64,000 nucleotides of DNA from Hyphococcus sp. (GTDB lineage Bacteria; Pseudomonadota; Alphaproteobacteria; Caulobacterales; Parvularculaceae). Every line of letters starts with the position of its first letter. Position 1 is the first letter of the stretch. Shown in pieces: positions 15,466-24,959 of this stretch. The position numbers were made by a program, and so were the translations under genes. The DNA lies in the NCBI GenBank assembly GCA_021776335.1, contig JAJFGB010000010.1:62001-126000 (forward strand), written 5' to 3'. Under the pieces are notes generated by a model. It saw nothing but the letters and a program-made list of their open reading frames with translations, made no database searches and was not told the origin of the DNA.

Positions 15466-18246
15466 CTAGTGATGGCTGATCGAAACCCTTGGCTGAAAGC
15501 CGCCGTCAGCCACAGGCTCGATTTCACGTTCGACCAGTTTCAGCCGGGTGGCTTCCGCGACCAGGCGCATGCTGCTTGAAACGCCGAAAAGCTCGAACAT
15601 TCGTTTCAAATGATATTGCACATTATGGGTCGTGGTTTCCGCCCTGTCGGCAATTTCATTGCGATCGCAGCCTTCCACAAGAAGCTTCAGAATTTTCAGC
15701 TGTTGCGCCGTGAGGTCCGGCATTGCGAGGCGCTTGTCAGGCGGCAAATAGTCCGACGATTTGATAAGCCACAGAAGCATTGTCTCGTTAAACGCTTCCG
15801 CCCTTTTTGTCTTTGAGAAGCGCCGCGCCGCTTCATCCAGCAGGTCCTGCGCAAGCAGTCCCTCCTCCAGATAAAAGGATCGCATACCCAGCTTCTCGCC
15901 GGTCTCGATCAGTTCGCGAAGCAGAACGGCCGCCTCCTGCGTCTGGCCGCTTGCGAAAAGCGCCAGGGCCCGCAACGTTCCGGATTTCAACTCGATCCAT
16001 TTGAGGTTCGCAGGCTGAAAATTCTTGTCAAACTTGTCCAGCGCTGAAAGCGCAAGGGGGGCCCGGTCGTGCGCGATTTCCAGGCGAATGAGGGCGAACG
16101 CCTGCTCCGCGTCCGCGCGCCAGCCAAAACGCGGAAGCGGTCCATATTCAAGGGCGTTCAATTTATATTCCATCCATTTAGCGACCCTGTCCGCCGATTT
16201 CAGATCGTCGGCGGCCGTGGCGAGATGAATTTTCTGGGCCACAAAGATACGTTCAAGCCGTTCAAATTTATGCTTCTGCGCAACCGCGATGCCTTGCCCC
16301 AGTAATTCGAAAGCTGCCTCCAGACCCTTGTTGGCGTATTCAAGCCGCGCCTCAACGCGAAACGCAGCGCAGAGCAATTCAACCCAATAGTCGCCGTTCG
16401 AAACAATGGTCGCACGCGCGCCGCCGAAAATCTTCCTGGCTTCCTCCAGGCTGCCCGACTGATACAACCGCTCGGCGCCGCTAACGTCGATAACCGCCGA
16501 CAATGTACTGTCATCGGACAAATATCGCCTGTGCAGCTCCCTTGCGTCATCGTAGAAACCTTTTGCAGCCTTGATGTCGCCTTTGAGGATGGAAACCATC
16601 CCGCGATGCGCACAATTGTTGACAATGCTGAACTGAGATTGCGCTTCGGAAAAATGGTCTATGGATAAGCCAAACGCCTGATCGGCGTCGTCAACCCGAC
16701 CTTCGCGGAAATAAAGCATGCCAAGGGCGTTATTTAACACGCCCAGATACATCGCACTATTGATGTCGTCCCGCAACCGCGCTTCTTCAAGCGTTCGCAC
16801 GAGAGCTTCGCTTTGATTATTATCCGTATAGACTTGAAATATCGCCATGATCAAGAAACGATCAAGACGTGCATATTTGCCAACGACCTTGTCTTCCTTG
16901 TCGCGCGATTTTTTTCCGGCGTCCGATTTCTCCTCAGCCTGTCGAAGCACTGCATCGGCTTCATCAAATCGCCCAGCCTTGATGAGGTAGAAAGCGTAAG
17001 CAGGCAGCAGTCGGAAGGCTTTTTTGGGGAACTTCCGGTCAATATAGCGCATCACCCGCATGAAAGAAGTGAAATCCACGGCAAGCCAGAACAAACCAAA
17101 TTCGGGCTTATCAAGAATTTTCTCGATGAGGGTCTGATCGCCGGCGTCGATAGCGTGTACAAGAGACAGTTGCAGCTCGCCGCGGCGGTCAAAATAATCC
17201 GACGCGCGCACGTGAAGCGCCCTGATCTCCTCAGCGCTCCTAAAGCCGTAAAGGCGGTTGCGCAGGTAATCAGCAAACAGCCGATGATGGCGATATCGCC
17301 CGTTCGGCGGCGCATCCGGAATTATAAACGCGTCAATATCTTCAAGGCGGCGCAGCATCTGTTCGCTGTCGTCGCGGTCCAGCACTTCATCGGCGAGTTC
17401 CGCGTCGAACCAGGAAAAGACAGACGTATCGGCGAGAAAGGTCTGCGCACCTTCCGGCAGCGTTACAAAAATTTCCTGTGTAAAATAATTTGCAACGTCC
17501 GGCAGGTCGCCGGAAAAAGAGTTTACAAATTCCGGCGAACGCCTGCCGCCCTTTATCATAAGTTTCGCAATGCCCAGCGCGGCGGGCCAGCCTTCGACTT
17601 TCGCGATCAGGTTTTCGGCGTCGGTCATGGTCAAGCCGTCCGCTTCAAACAGCTGATGCGTTTCCGACACCCCGAAGACGAGATCGTTTTGCGTAAACTC
17701 AGCCAGCTCTCCGTCCAGGCGCATTTTGGCAACGCCGCAGGCAGGCTCACTGCGCGCCGCAAGAATAACCCGTATGTTGCTCGGCGCCTGCTGCAACAGG
17801 ATCTTCAGCAACTGATCGTTTTCGACGCTGGCCGCATTTTGATATTCATCAATAAAAAAAACGAGATCGCGGGGATGAGATCCAAGACGCTCGGCAAATT
17901 CCGCAATGAGCGTTTCCGGGAGCGCCGTGTCATTGCCGGCTTTGCAGCGCGCCGGAAAATCCCCCATATCGACACCCGCATCGCCGCAGGCGTCGGCAAG
18001 GCTCAGGATAAACCGTCGCGGATCATTATCGCCCGCTGACGGCGCCGCCCAGATGCGTGAAACCTCTCCCCCTTCAAGAGCGTCCCGATATTGCCGAAGA
18101 ATAGTGGTCTTGCCATAACCGGCGGGCGCCCGAACCAGGACGAATTTTTTATCCGACTGTTTTTTCAGATTGTTGATAAGGGTTGTTCTCAACAACCTGC
18201 CCGCTTTCGGAGAAACGGAATGCCTGTATTGGATCGATGTCACCAT
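15466..18246 (-). CDS. MalT-like LuxR regulator (large ATP-binding type)
   Basis: A 926-residue transcription activator of the LAL/MalT class. An N-terminal STAND ATPase carries Walker A APAGYGKTT at residues 40-48 and a Walker B-like LVFFIDEYQ. A long middle of tetratricopeptide-like helical repeats would bind the inducer, and the last 65 residues form a LuxR helix-turn-helix (LTAQQLKILKLL, then NVQYHLKRMF). Such proteins form oligomers on binding ATP and an inducer, as MalT does with maltotriose. It lies between the two HyuA-DUF917 pairs and next to a TonB receptor, so it is the best candidate for control of this locus. No strong ribosome site precedes the ATG. The residues of the sensor part do not reveal the ligand. 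Confidence 0.88.
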   Translation of the reverse strand: MVTSIQYRHSVSPKAGRLLRTTLINNLKKQSDKKFVLVRAPAGYGKTTILRQYRDALEGGEVSRIWAAPSAGDNDPRRFILSLADACGDAGVDMGDFPARCKAGNDTALPETLIAEFAERLGSHPRDLVFFIDEYQNAASVENDQLLKILLQQAPSNIRVILAARSEPACGVAKMRLDGELAEFTQNDLVFGVSETHQLFEADGLTMTDAENLIAKVEGWPAALGIAKLMIKGGRRSPEFVNSFSGDLPDVANYFTQEIFVTLPEGAQTFLADTSVFSWFDAELADEVLDRDDSEQMLRRLEDIDAFIIPDAPPNGRYRHHRLFADYLRNRLYGFRSAEEIRALHVRASDYFDRRGELQLSLVHAIDAGDQTLIEKILDKPEFGLFWLAVDFTSFMRVMRYIDRKFPKKAFRLLPAYAFYLIKAGRFDEADAVLRQAEEKSDAGKKSRDKEDKVVGKYARLDRFLIMAIFQVYTDNNQSEALVRTLEEARLRDDINSAMYLGVLNNALGMLYFREGRVDDADQAFGLSIDHFSEAQSQFSIVNNCAHRGMVSILKGDIKAAKGFYDDARELHRRYLSDDSTLSAVIDVSGAERLYQSGSLEEARKIFGGARATIVSNGDYWVELLCAAFRVEARLEYANKGLEAAFELLGQGIAVAQKHKFERLERIFVAQKIHLATAADDLKSADRVAKWMEYKLNALEYGPLPRFGWRADAEQAFALIRLEIAHDRAPLALSALDKFDKNFQPANLKWIELKSGTLRALALFASGQTQEAAVLLRELIETGEKLGMRSFYLEEGLLAQDLLDEAARRFSKTKRAEAFNETMLLWLIKSSDYLPPDKRLAMPDLTAQQLKILKLLVEGCDRNEIADRAETTTHNVQYHLKRMFELFGVSSSMRLVAEATRLKLVEREIEPVADGGFQPRVSISHH

Positions 18247-18434
18247 ATCTCAGTCGTACTCATCACGTTCGATTCATGATCAAGGCCGGCGATCCCCCTG
18301 GATAAGACTGACCCTACATCACCAGCTTTTATTGACAACATCGCCGTACAAATCCCGACCCATGCTTGCCGATTATACGCGGCCCTGCGCCCGCCTCGCG
18401 AAACCGGCCCGGAACGAGTGGAAGCATTATGCGC

Positions 18435-20564
18435 TCAAAACCGGATGCGCGCCTCAACGCCATAGGATGCAGGTTGACCGCGGAAACCAATATCGAACCC
18501 GAGCCCGGAAAATTCATTTGGATTGAAATCCGTATAATATTGTTGGCCGGTGATGTTGCGTCCCCAGACGTAAAGTCCCCAGTGATCGGCTTCAAAACCG
18601 GCCCGGAAGTTAAGCAGGTTGAACGGGTCCTGAACGTCAAGATTATCAACCTGCCAGAAACGCTCGCCGCGCCGCTCGAAATCCACGCGCATGATGCCAA
18701 AAACATCATTAAACACCGGGAAACGGTACTGTGATCCGAGATTGAACGATATATCGGTTGTCTTGGGCGAATGATTGCCAACCGATGTCGGGAACGGAAC
18801 ATTTTCCTTGATTTCCGTATCTGTCGTACCCAATCCGGCGTAAATCTGCCATCCGTCAGCAAGATTTGCCTGGGCCTCAAATTCAACGCCAAAAATTTCG
18901 ACGCGATCGATATTGGAAATGATTTGTCCGCCCGCCGCGAGGTCGAGAAAGAAGAATTGAAAGTCTTCGACAAAAGAATAAAAGACGGCGCCGTTCAGCG
19001 TCAGACGATTGTCCCACAATTGAGATTTAAACCCGCCTTCGACGCTGCGCGTGATCTCGCTGCGGAAAGGCGCAACGCCGGGCGCGTTAAAACCGCCTGA
19101 GCGAAATCCCTCGCCATAGGTCGCATAAAGCAGAGCGTCGTCGTGAACATCGTAGCTGAGCGTGAGTTTCGGCTGCACGGCGGAAAATGAAATCTCGCGC
19201 GTTGCGCCCGTAAGAAGGTCTTCCTGAAACCGGTTATCCTCGTCATAGCGCACGCCGGCGGCAATTTTAAACCGCTCGGTAATATCATATTCAAGCTCGC
19301 CATAGATCGACCAGGCGTCATTATCGTCATCTTCCGTCTGGCGCAGGAAGATCAGGCTTGGGTCGTTGACCTGATTGGGGTCGCCATTGAGATCGACAAA
19401 CAGCACCGCTTCCAGCTGACGATCCGTATGGATATAAAATGCGCCGGCAAGCCAGCGAAACCGCTGGTCGTTCGGCGACACCAGACGCAGCTCCTGACTG
19501 ATCATCGCCACATCGAGATCGGATCCCTGCCCCAGCGATCCAAAGCCAAAGCCGCCGGCGGGATTGTTGATCGGGTTGGAAAAATCGATGTCGCCGCGGA
19601 CTTCCTCGTCCAACTCGGTATATCCGGTGATTGCCGTCAGCATTGCAAAACCCATATCCACATCGGCCTTGAACGTCGCTTCAAACACATCACCGACAGC
19701 GTCGGCGGGAAGATTGTTGCTCGGGTCCTGAATATCATTGGCGTCGCCGCTCGGCACAAATGAATCATAAAGCGTGCCCGCTTCAAAATCATTGTACATG
19801 ACGCGCGCATCAAGCGTGATATTGTCGCTTGCAAGATATGTCAGCTTGCCGCGAATATTGTAGTCATGATCAATCGCATCCGCATTCACGCCCAGAAACG
19901 AATTTTCGATGCGCCCGCCATCTTCTTTGTAGGAACCGGCGATGCGAAACAACAACCGGTCTTCGACAAGCGGGCCGCTGACGCCCCCTGTAAATTCAAC
20001 GGCGTCGCCATTGCCGTAAAGGCCGCTTAAAAATCCCTCAAATTCGTTCGTCGGCTGCCGCGTGATAATCCTGATCGCGCCCCCCGATGCATTCCGGCCG
20101 TAAAAGGCGCCTTGCGGCCCTTTCAAAACCTCGATCCGTTCGACGTCAAAGAGGTTCATCTTAAACTGTCGCTGATTGTTTTGCGGCACGCCGTCGACGA
20201 TGATTGCGAGCGGAGAATCGGCATTGTTGATTTGCGCAACACCACGGACAACGGCGAATGTGTTGAGATATGTAAAAGAATCATCGAGTGAAACATTGGG
20301 CGTCAGATCAATAAAATCCTGTGTCGTTGCGATGCCTGCATTGATAATATCGACGGCCTCGAACACCTTGATCTGAATAGGCACCTCGTGAAGCGGTTCT
20401 TCGCGGATGCGCGCCGTCACCGTGATGACATCCCTGCCTTCGGCGGCGGCAGGATCATCCCCCTGCTGTGCCTGGGCTGGCGCTATGACGGCGCCGGCAA
20501 TATAGGCGGCGCTTGCAAGCCAGGCCGTATGTAGGTTTTTCGTGTTTTTGGTTGGCATTTTCAT
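18435..20564 (-). CDS. TonB-dependent receptor of the HyuA-DUF917 locus
   Basis: 709 residues with a signal peptide ending near APAQAQ, a TonB box-like DVITVTAR, a plug with YGRNASGGAIRI, and a barrel ending in the aromatic terminus VEARIRF. It is of the iron-complex/vitamin-like short type without an STN domain. Transcribed the same way as the MalT-like gene, 188 bases upstream of it, and divergent from the second HyuA-DUF917 pair. It probably brings the substrate of these enzymes across the outer membrane. The region upstream has an inverted repeat TGATTAA/TTAATCA at 20821-20844 that could be an operator. Confidence 0.88.
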   Translation of the reverse strand: MKMPTKNTKNLHTAWLASAAYIAGAVIAPAQAQQGDDPAAAEGRDVITVTARIREEPLHEVPIQIKVFEAVDIINAGIATTQDFIDLTPNVSLDDSFTYLNTFAVVRGVAQINNADSPLAIIVDGVPQNNQRQFKMNLFDVERIEVLKGPQGAFYGRNASGGAIRIITRQPTNEFEGFLSGLYGNGDAVEFTGGVSGPLVEDRLLFRIAGSYKEDGGRIENSFLGVNADAIDHDYNIRGKLTYLASDNITLDARVMYNDFEAGTLYDSFVPSGDANDIQDPSNNLPADAVGDVFEATFKADVDMGFAMLTAITGYTELDEEVRGDIDFSNPINNPAGGFGFGSLGQGSDLDVAMISQELRLVSPNDQRFRWLAGAFYIHTDRQLEAVLFVDLNGDPNQVNDPSLIFLRQTEDDDNDAWSIYGELEYDITERFKIAAGVRYDEDNRFQEDLLTGATREISFSAVQPKLTLSYDVHDDALLYATYGEGFRSGGFNAPGVAPFRSEITRSVEGGFKSQLWDNRLTLNGAVFYSFVEDFQFFFLDLAAGGQIISNIDRVEIFGVEFEAQANLADGWQIYAGLGTTDTEIKENVPFPTSVGNHSPKTTDISFNLGSQYRFPVFNDVFGIMRVDFERRGERFWQVDNLDVQDPFNLLNFRAGFEADHWGLYVWGRNITGQQYYTDFNPNEFSGLGFDIGFRGQPASYGVEARIRF

Positions 20565-21592
20565 CTCGTTGGCGCCCTTCCGGTTCGACGGCTCTTAAAG
20601 TGTTGAGTCCGGTTTCCCGTTTCTCCCTAAAAATTACCCGCCCTAAACCACAGTTTCCGGCAGCGGTGACGCCCTGACGCCCCGACACCGATGCGGATCA
20701 CGTCATTTCCTGCCTCGCCTGGCGGTGGGCCCGGCAGTAGAAATGGCGCTGTAACCGAGGAACGGCGCAGCGGTCCAAGGCCCGCCATGGGCCAATATAC
20801 ATGAAAAACTATGAAAGACATGATTAATTACTATGGTTTAATCAAGCCCAACACAAAAAACACTGCCCCATCGGACAAATTCGCGGCCTGTTCGCCCAGA
20901 AAGCAAGGCTGAAAGCAAGGCTGAAAGCAAGACCGGCAGCCCAACCCTGCCGGCTGTCAGGGGATTTCCGTGATTTTTCTCAAAAGCAGCTCTGGCAGCG
21001 CGGGGGCGATCCGGCCCCGATCACCGGGCGCCATATTGCCCGGCTCGCCCCTCAGCGCGTCCCCGCTGCAGTTGTCTGATACAAAACCCCTTCTCTGTCG
21101 CAGGTTTCTCAAAAATATACCTCAGTATGCGAGGAGCCGCCCCGCCTCCCCCAATCGTCCTTGCCAACGTCACTGCCGGCGCCAGCGAAAAACCGCCGCA
21201 ATCCTGCCCGCACCCACAAAATATCCTTATACTGATGATTGTGCGCCGGGCTTTTCCCCTTATTCCAGATGACCGGATTGTCATTGTTGATCAGGATCAA
21301 TTTGTCGACGCATGCGCCATGACACGTCGACCATCCCGCGAGAAAAGCCGCGCATAAATATAATAGACGTGAAAGGCGGCAGTCAGAAAATGTTTCCGGT
21401 CATCAATGTGTATAACTGATGGACAAGTGATGTCTGCATTTAGGGATGCGCTTGCTGCGACTGTCTTCTTTTTAACGGATATTAATTTTGCTTTTTTGCC
21501 GAAAGCATTTTCAACCGATCCACAATCGTTGATGATGCGACCGCGTTTTACAACTCGAAACAGGGCTAGTGGGGCGCCGAGGGAGACCAGGG
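20565..21592. other. 1-kb divergent gap with an inverted repeat, tandem 12-mers and a hairpin
   Basis: No gene is supported here. Structures seen are TGATTAA (20821-20827) with TTAATCA (20838-20844), three tandem 12-base units GAAAGCAAGGCT (20899-20934, the last imperfect), and directly after them a perfect hairpin CCGGCAG/CTGCCGG (20933-20953). The gap separates the receptor from the second HyuA gene and should hold promoters for both. Confidence 0.6.
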
Positions 21593-23143
21593 TTGCGTGT
21601 TGGCGTTGACATTGGCGGCACAAATACCGACGCCGCAATCATTCTCGGCAACGAAGTCCTTGGCGCGCACAAAACTCAAACCCGGGATGATTTCAGCGAC
21701 AGCGTGAAAAGCGCGATCAGCGAAGCCTTGAAAAATGCACAGGCGGCGCCTGCCGATGTCGCCACCGTGACGCTTGGCACTACGCAGTTTACCAATGCGT
21801 TTACCGAACGCAAAAGATTGCAGCGCGTTGCAATCCTGCGCATCTGCCTGCCCTTCAGTCGGGACATCGAGCCTATGCTCGACTGGCCGTCTGATCTGAA
21901 ATACATCCTCGGCAGCAATATTTACATGGTGCGCGGCGGCTTTGAATTTGACGGCAGCGAGGCCGCCTCGCTCGACGAGATCGGAATCCGGAACGCTGCC
22001 CGCGACATGCGCGGCCGGGGTCTGCGCCATATCGCGGTGTCGTGCATTTTTTCAACAATCAATGATGCAATGGAAATACGCGCCGGTGAGATCATCGCAC
22101 GGGAAATACCGGATGCTCACATCACCCTCTCAAGCCGGGTCGGGCGCCTGAACCTGATCGACCGAGAGAACGCCGCCCTGATTAATGCGTCCCTTGGCGA
22201 TCTCGGCGCCGCTGTTGTTGAGAGCTTTGCCGATGCGCTGACGACGCTCGGCATAACAGCGCCGTTCTTCGTTTCGCAAAACGACAGCTCTCAGATACCG
22301 CCCGAACACGCCGCGCGCAATCCAGTGCTTACCTATTCGTCGGGCGCGGCCAACAGCATTCGCGGCGCAGCGCATCTGACACAATGTGACAATGCAATCG
22401 CCGTCGACATTGGCGGCACGACGACCGATATCGGCGTTCTCAAAAAAGGTTTCCCGCGCGAACGCTCACGGCCGCAGCCTTTCGGCGGCGTCCGCACGAA
22501 TTTTCGTATGCCGGATTTGCTGTCCATCGGGCTCGGCGGCGGCAGCATTGTCGAGCTTGGCCGGAACCTCAGTATTGGCCCTGAATCGGTCGGCGGTGAA
22601 CTCAAAAGCAAGGCGCTGGTTTATGGCGGCGATGTGCTGACCGCGACGGATATCGCCGTCGCCGCGGGACGGGTGACGCTTGGCGATCCGGCGCATCTCG
22701 CCGGCATCCCCGCCAAAGAGCTGGCGCGCGCCGACCGGTTAATCCAGAAAATAATCGCAGACGCCATCAACAAAATGAAAACCACCGCAGAGGATATTCC
22801 TGTCATCATTGTCGGCGGCGGGCGCATTTTGGCCGCCCATGAGCTGCCTGGCGGGACGCGCCTGCGCACTCCCGATCACGCCGGCGTTGCAAACGCAATT
22901 GGCGCAGCTATTGCGCTGCTCAGCGGCAACGCCGAACAGATTTTTGACTACGGTCAGACCGACAGCACCGAGGCGATCGCCGAAATGACGCAAAGGGCGC
23001 GGCAACAGGCCGTCGCCATCGGCGCGGACCCGGCAACCTTGCGTGTCATCGACGTGGAAGAAATTCCGGTTCCTTATACCGACGGCAAAATGACGCTGGT
23101 GCGCGTGAAAGTCGTTGGCGATCCGCTGATGGAGCGCAGTTGA
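21593..23143 (+). CDS. Hydantoinase/oxoprolinase family ATPase, copy 2
   Basis: About 516 residues, clearly paralogous to the gene at 12,620: RVGVDIGGTNTDAA at the start, TLGTTQFTNA, DIGGTTTDIG and GLGGGS in the same order. I place the start at the TTG at 21593, seven bases after GGGAG; a GTG at 21569 is also open but adds eight residues that look unlike the family. The DUF917 partner starts one base after the stop. Having two diverged pairs flanking one regulator and one receptor suggests either two related substrates or two steps of one pathway. Confidence 0.85.
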   Translation: MRVGVDIGGTNTDAAIILGNEVLGAHKTQTRDDFSDSVKSAISEALKNAQAAPADVATVTLGTTQFTNAFTERKRLQRVAILRICLPFSRDIEPMLDWPSDLKYILGSNIYMVRGGFEFDGSEAASLDEIGIRNAARDMRGRGLRHIAVSCIFSTINDAMEIRAGEIIAREIPDAHITLSSRVGRLNLIDRENAALINASLGDLGAAVVESFADALTTLGITAPFFVSQNDSSQIPPEHAARNPVLTYSSGAANSIRGAAHLTQCDNAIAVDIGGTTTDIGVLKKGFPRERSRPQPFGGVRTNFRMPDLLSIGLGGGSIVELGRNLSIGPESVGGELKSKALVYGGDVLTATDIAVAAGRVTLGDPAHLAGIPAKELARADRLIQKIIADAINKMKTTAEDIPVIIVGGGRILAAHELPGGTRLRTPDHAGVANAIGAAIALLSGNAEQIFDYGQTDSTEAIAEMTQRARQQAVAIGADPATLRVIDVEEIPVPYTDGKMTLVRVKVVGDPLMERS

Positions 23144-23144
23144 T

Positions 23145-24260
23145 ATGTGGTTCCAACGCGAATTGCGCATCGGACCGGGTGATCTCAACGAGGTCATTTA
23201 TGGAACCGCCATTCTTGCATCCGGCGGCGGCGGCGATCCTTATCTTGGTCGCCTGATCCTGATGCAGGCGCTTCAAAAACACGGGGCCAAGACAATGCTC
23301 GACCCGGCAAAAGTCAAAGATCGCTGGCTGGTCGTCGCCCTTGGCGCCGTCGGCGCACCGCCGATCGCGCTTGAAAAATTTCCAAGCCTCACGGCGCTGG
23401 CCGCCGCTATCGCAACACTGGAACGGCATCTCGGGCGCAAGGTCGACGCCATCGTCGCAGCCGAAGCCGGCGGACTAAACGCTGTGGTGCCGATCGCGCT
23501 CGGCCTCAGGCTTGGTCTTCCGGTTATCAATGCCGACGGCATGGGCCGCGCCTTTCCCAAAAACGATATGATGACTTTTGGCATCTATGGCGGTCGTGCG
23601 GCGCCCACCGCGATCGCCGACGATCATATGAGTTCGGTTATCGTCGACGCCGATGACAACCGCACACTGGAAAGGCTCGCCCGCAGCGCCGTCATCGCCA
23701 TGGGCGGCATCGCGATGGCGGTGACCTATCCGATGTCCGGGAAATTTTTCAAAACCGCCGCCATTCGCGGCACGCTGACGCTGGCGCGTGACATTGGCCG
23801 GGTGGCGCTTGCCGCAAACCATCAAAAAAGCGATCCGATCGACGCGATCATCGGCTATTTTCGCAAGCAGGCTAGTCCCCGGCGATACGCCGCGAAGCTG
23901 TTCACCGGCGCGGTCTTGCGCCACGCACCGAAAACCGACGAGGCCTTTGTTCGGGGCGAGATCGCGGTGGAAAACAGAGACAGCGGCGAGATCTGCACTC
24001 TCGAATTCCATAATGAAAACCTGATCGCCCGTATTGACGGACGCGTCGTCGCGCTGGTGCCGGACATTATCACGGTTCTGGATGAGGACACCGGCGAAGC
24101 GCTCACCACGGAAAATGTGCGCTTTAACCAGCGCGTCACCATCTTTGGGCTGGCGGCGCCGGAAATTTTGCGGACGCCCGAAGCGCTCGCCCATGTCGGC
24201 CCCCGCGCCTTTGATATCGATCTCGACTACACGCCGATTGAAACCCTTGCAGACGCCTGA
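23145..24260 (+). CDS. DUF917 family protein, copy 2
   Basis: 371 residues, paralogous to the protein at 14,175, with the same landmarks: ASGGGGDPYLGR, EAGGLN, NADGMGRAFPK, PDIITVLD and VGPRAF. The ATG comes directly after the HyuA stop, so the two are translationally linked. As for copy 1, the family name points to thiohydantoin-type substrates, but the substrate here is unproven. Confidence 0.85.
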   Translation: MWFQRELRIGPGDLNEVIYGTAILASGGGGDPYLGRLILMQALQKHGAKTMLDPAKVKDRWLVVALGAVGAPPIALEKFPSLTALAAAIATLERHLGRKVDAIVAAEAGGLNAVVPIALGLRLGLPVINADGMGRAFPKNDMMTFGIYGGRAAPTAIADDHMSSVIVDADDNRTLERLARSAVIAMGGIAMAVTYPMSGKFFKTAAIRGTLTLARDIGRVALAANHQKSDPIDAIIGYFRKQASPRRYAAKLFTGAVLRHAPKTDEAFVRGEIAVENRDSGEICTLEFHNENLIARIDGRVVALVPDIITVLDEDTGEALTTENVRFNQRVTIFGLAAPEILRTPEALAHVGPRAFDIDLDYTPIETLADA

Positions 24261-24568
24261 TCGCGTCATCGCGGGCGGCCGCCGCCCCGCAAAACACGCG
24301 GCCTGCTAAAATTTCTGCTGCATCCAATCAGGGAATGCGTCGCCGCGCTTGTCTTCCTTAACAAGAAAGACCGCGCGCGCTGCAAAAATGTTGCGCGGAG
24401 CATATGCGCCGAATGTTGAGGGGATCAGACGCACATCATGCATTACGACCAGCCCATCCCTCGCGACCGTACGCACCTTGAGCCATTACCCCGTGCGGTC
24501 GCCAACGGTCCCGGCGCGGAGCTTACACACCTCCTGCGCCGGGATCAGTTGTTTCGAAAGCCTGTCCA

Positions 24569-24838
24569 ATGAAGGACCCGAACGGCGACATCATTGGAGG
24601 GACCGGCGCCAGGAGCGCCCACGCTGAATATCGCGCGCTTGATTACTGGATCCGCACCTATTGCACGCCGGGCAAACCCGGCCCGGGCGTCGCGGAATAT
24701 GAAAATGCCAGCGGCATGGCGGCGCTGAGTGATTTGAAGCGCCTGTTCCGCTTCGGCGCAGTGGTCGATTTTGCAGAGCTGTCGGCAACCTATTGGAAAG
24801 TCACCGGCTCCTATGAAAAAAAGCCGAAGCGACGCTGA
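24569..24838 (+). CDS. Possible small hypothetical protein
   Basis: An 89-residue frame starting ATG-AAG-GAC with a basic tail. I do not recognise it. It has no good ribosome site and no visible partner. It lies in a 700-base stretch (24261-24959) otherwise without a gene, and codon use resembles that of real genes nearby. It may be a remnant or chance. Confidence 0.3.
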   Translation: MKDPNGDIIGGTGARSAHAEYRALDYWIRTYCTPGKPGPGVAEYENASGMAALSDLKRLFRFGAVVDFAELSATYWKVTGSYEKKPKRR

Positions 24839-24959
24839 ACGGCGCTCGGCTGTTTGCGAGGCGCCAATCGCACGCGAAGCCTGCTGCAACATCAATGAGA
24901 ATATCTATTCGTATACTGATGTATAATCCAGTCACACTAACGCCGACCCGGGAAATATC

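Noticed and set aside
16813-18039. A 408-codon open frame opposite the MalT-like gene
   Set aside because: It is antisense to a clear 926-residue protein and has a composition rich in Arg, Lys and Phe typical of shadow frames.
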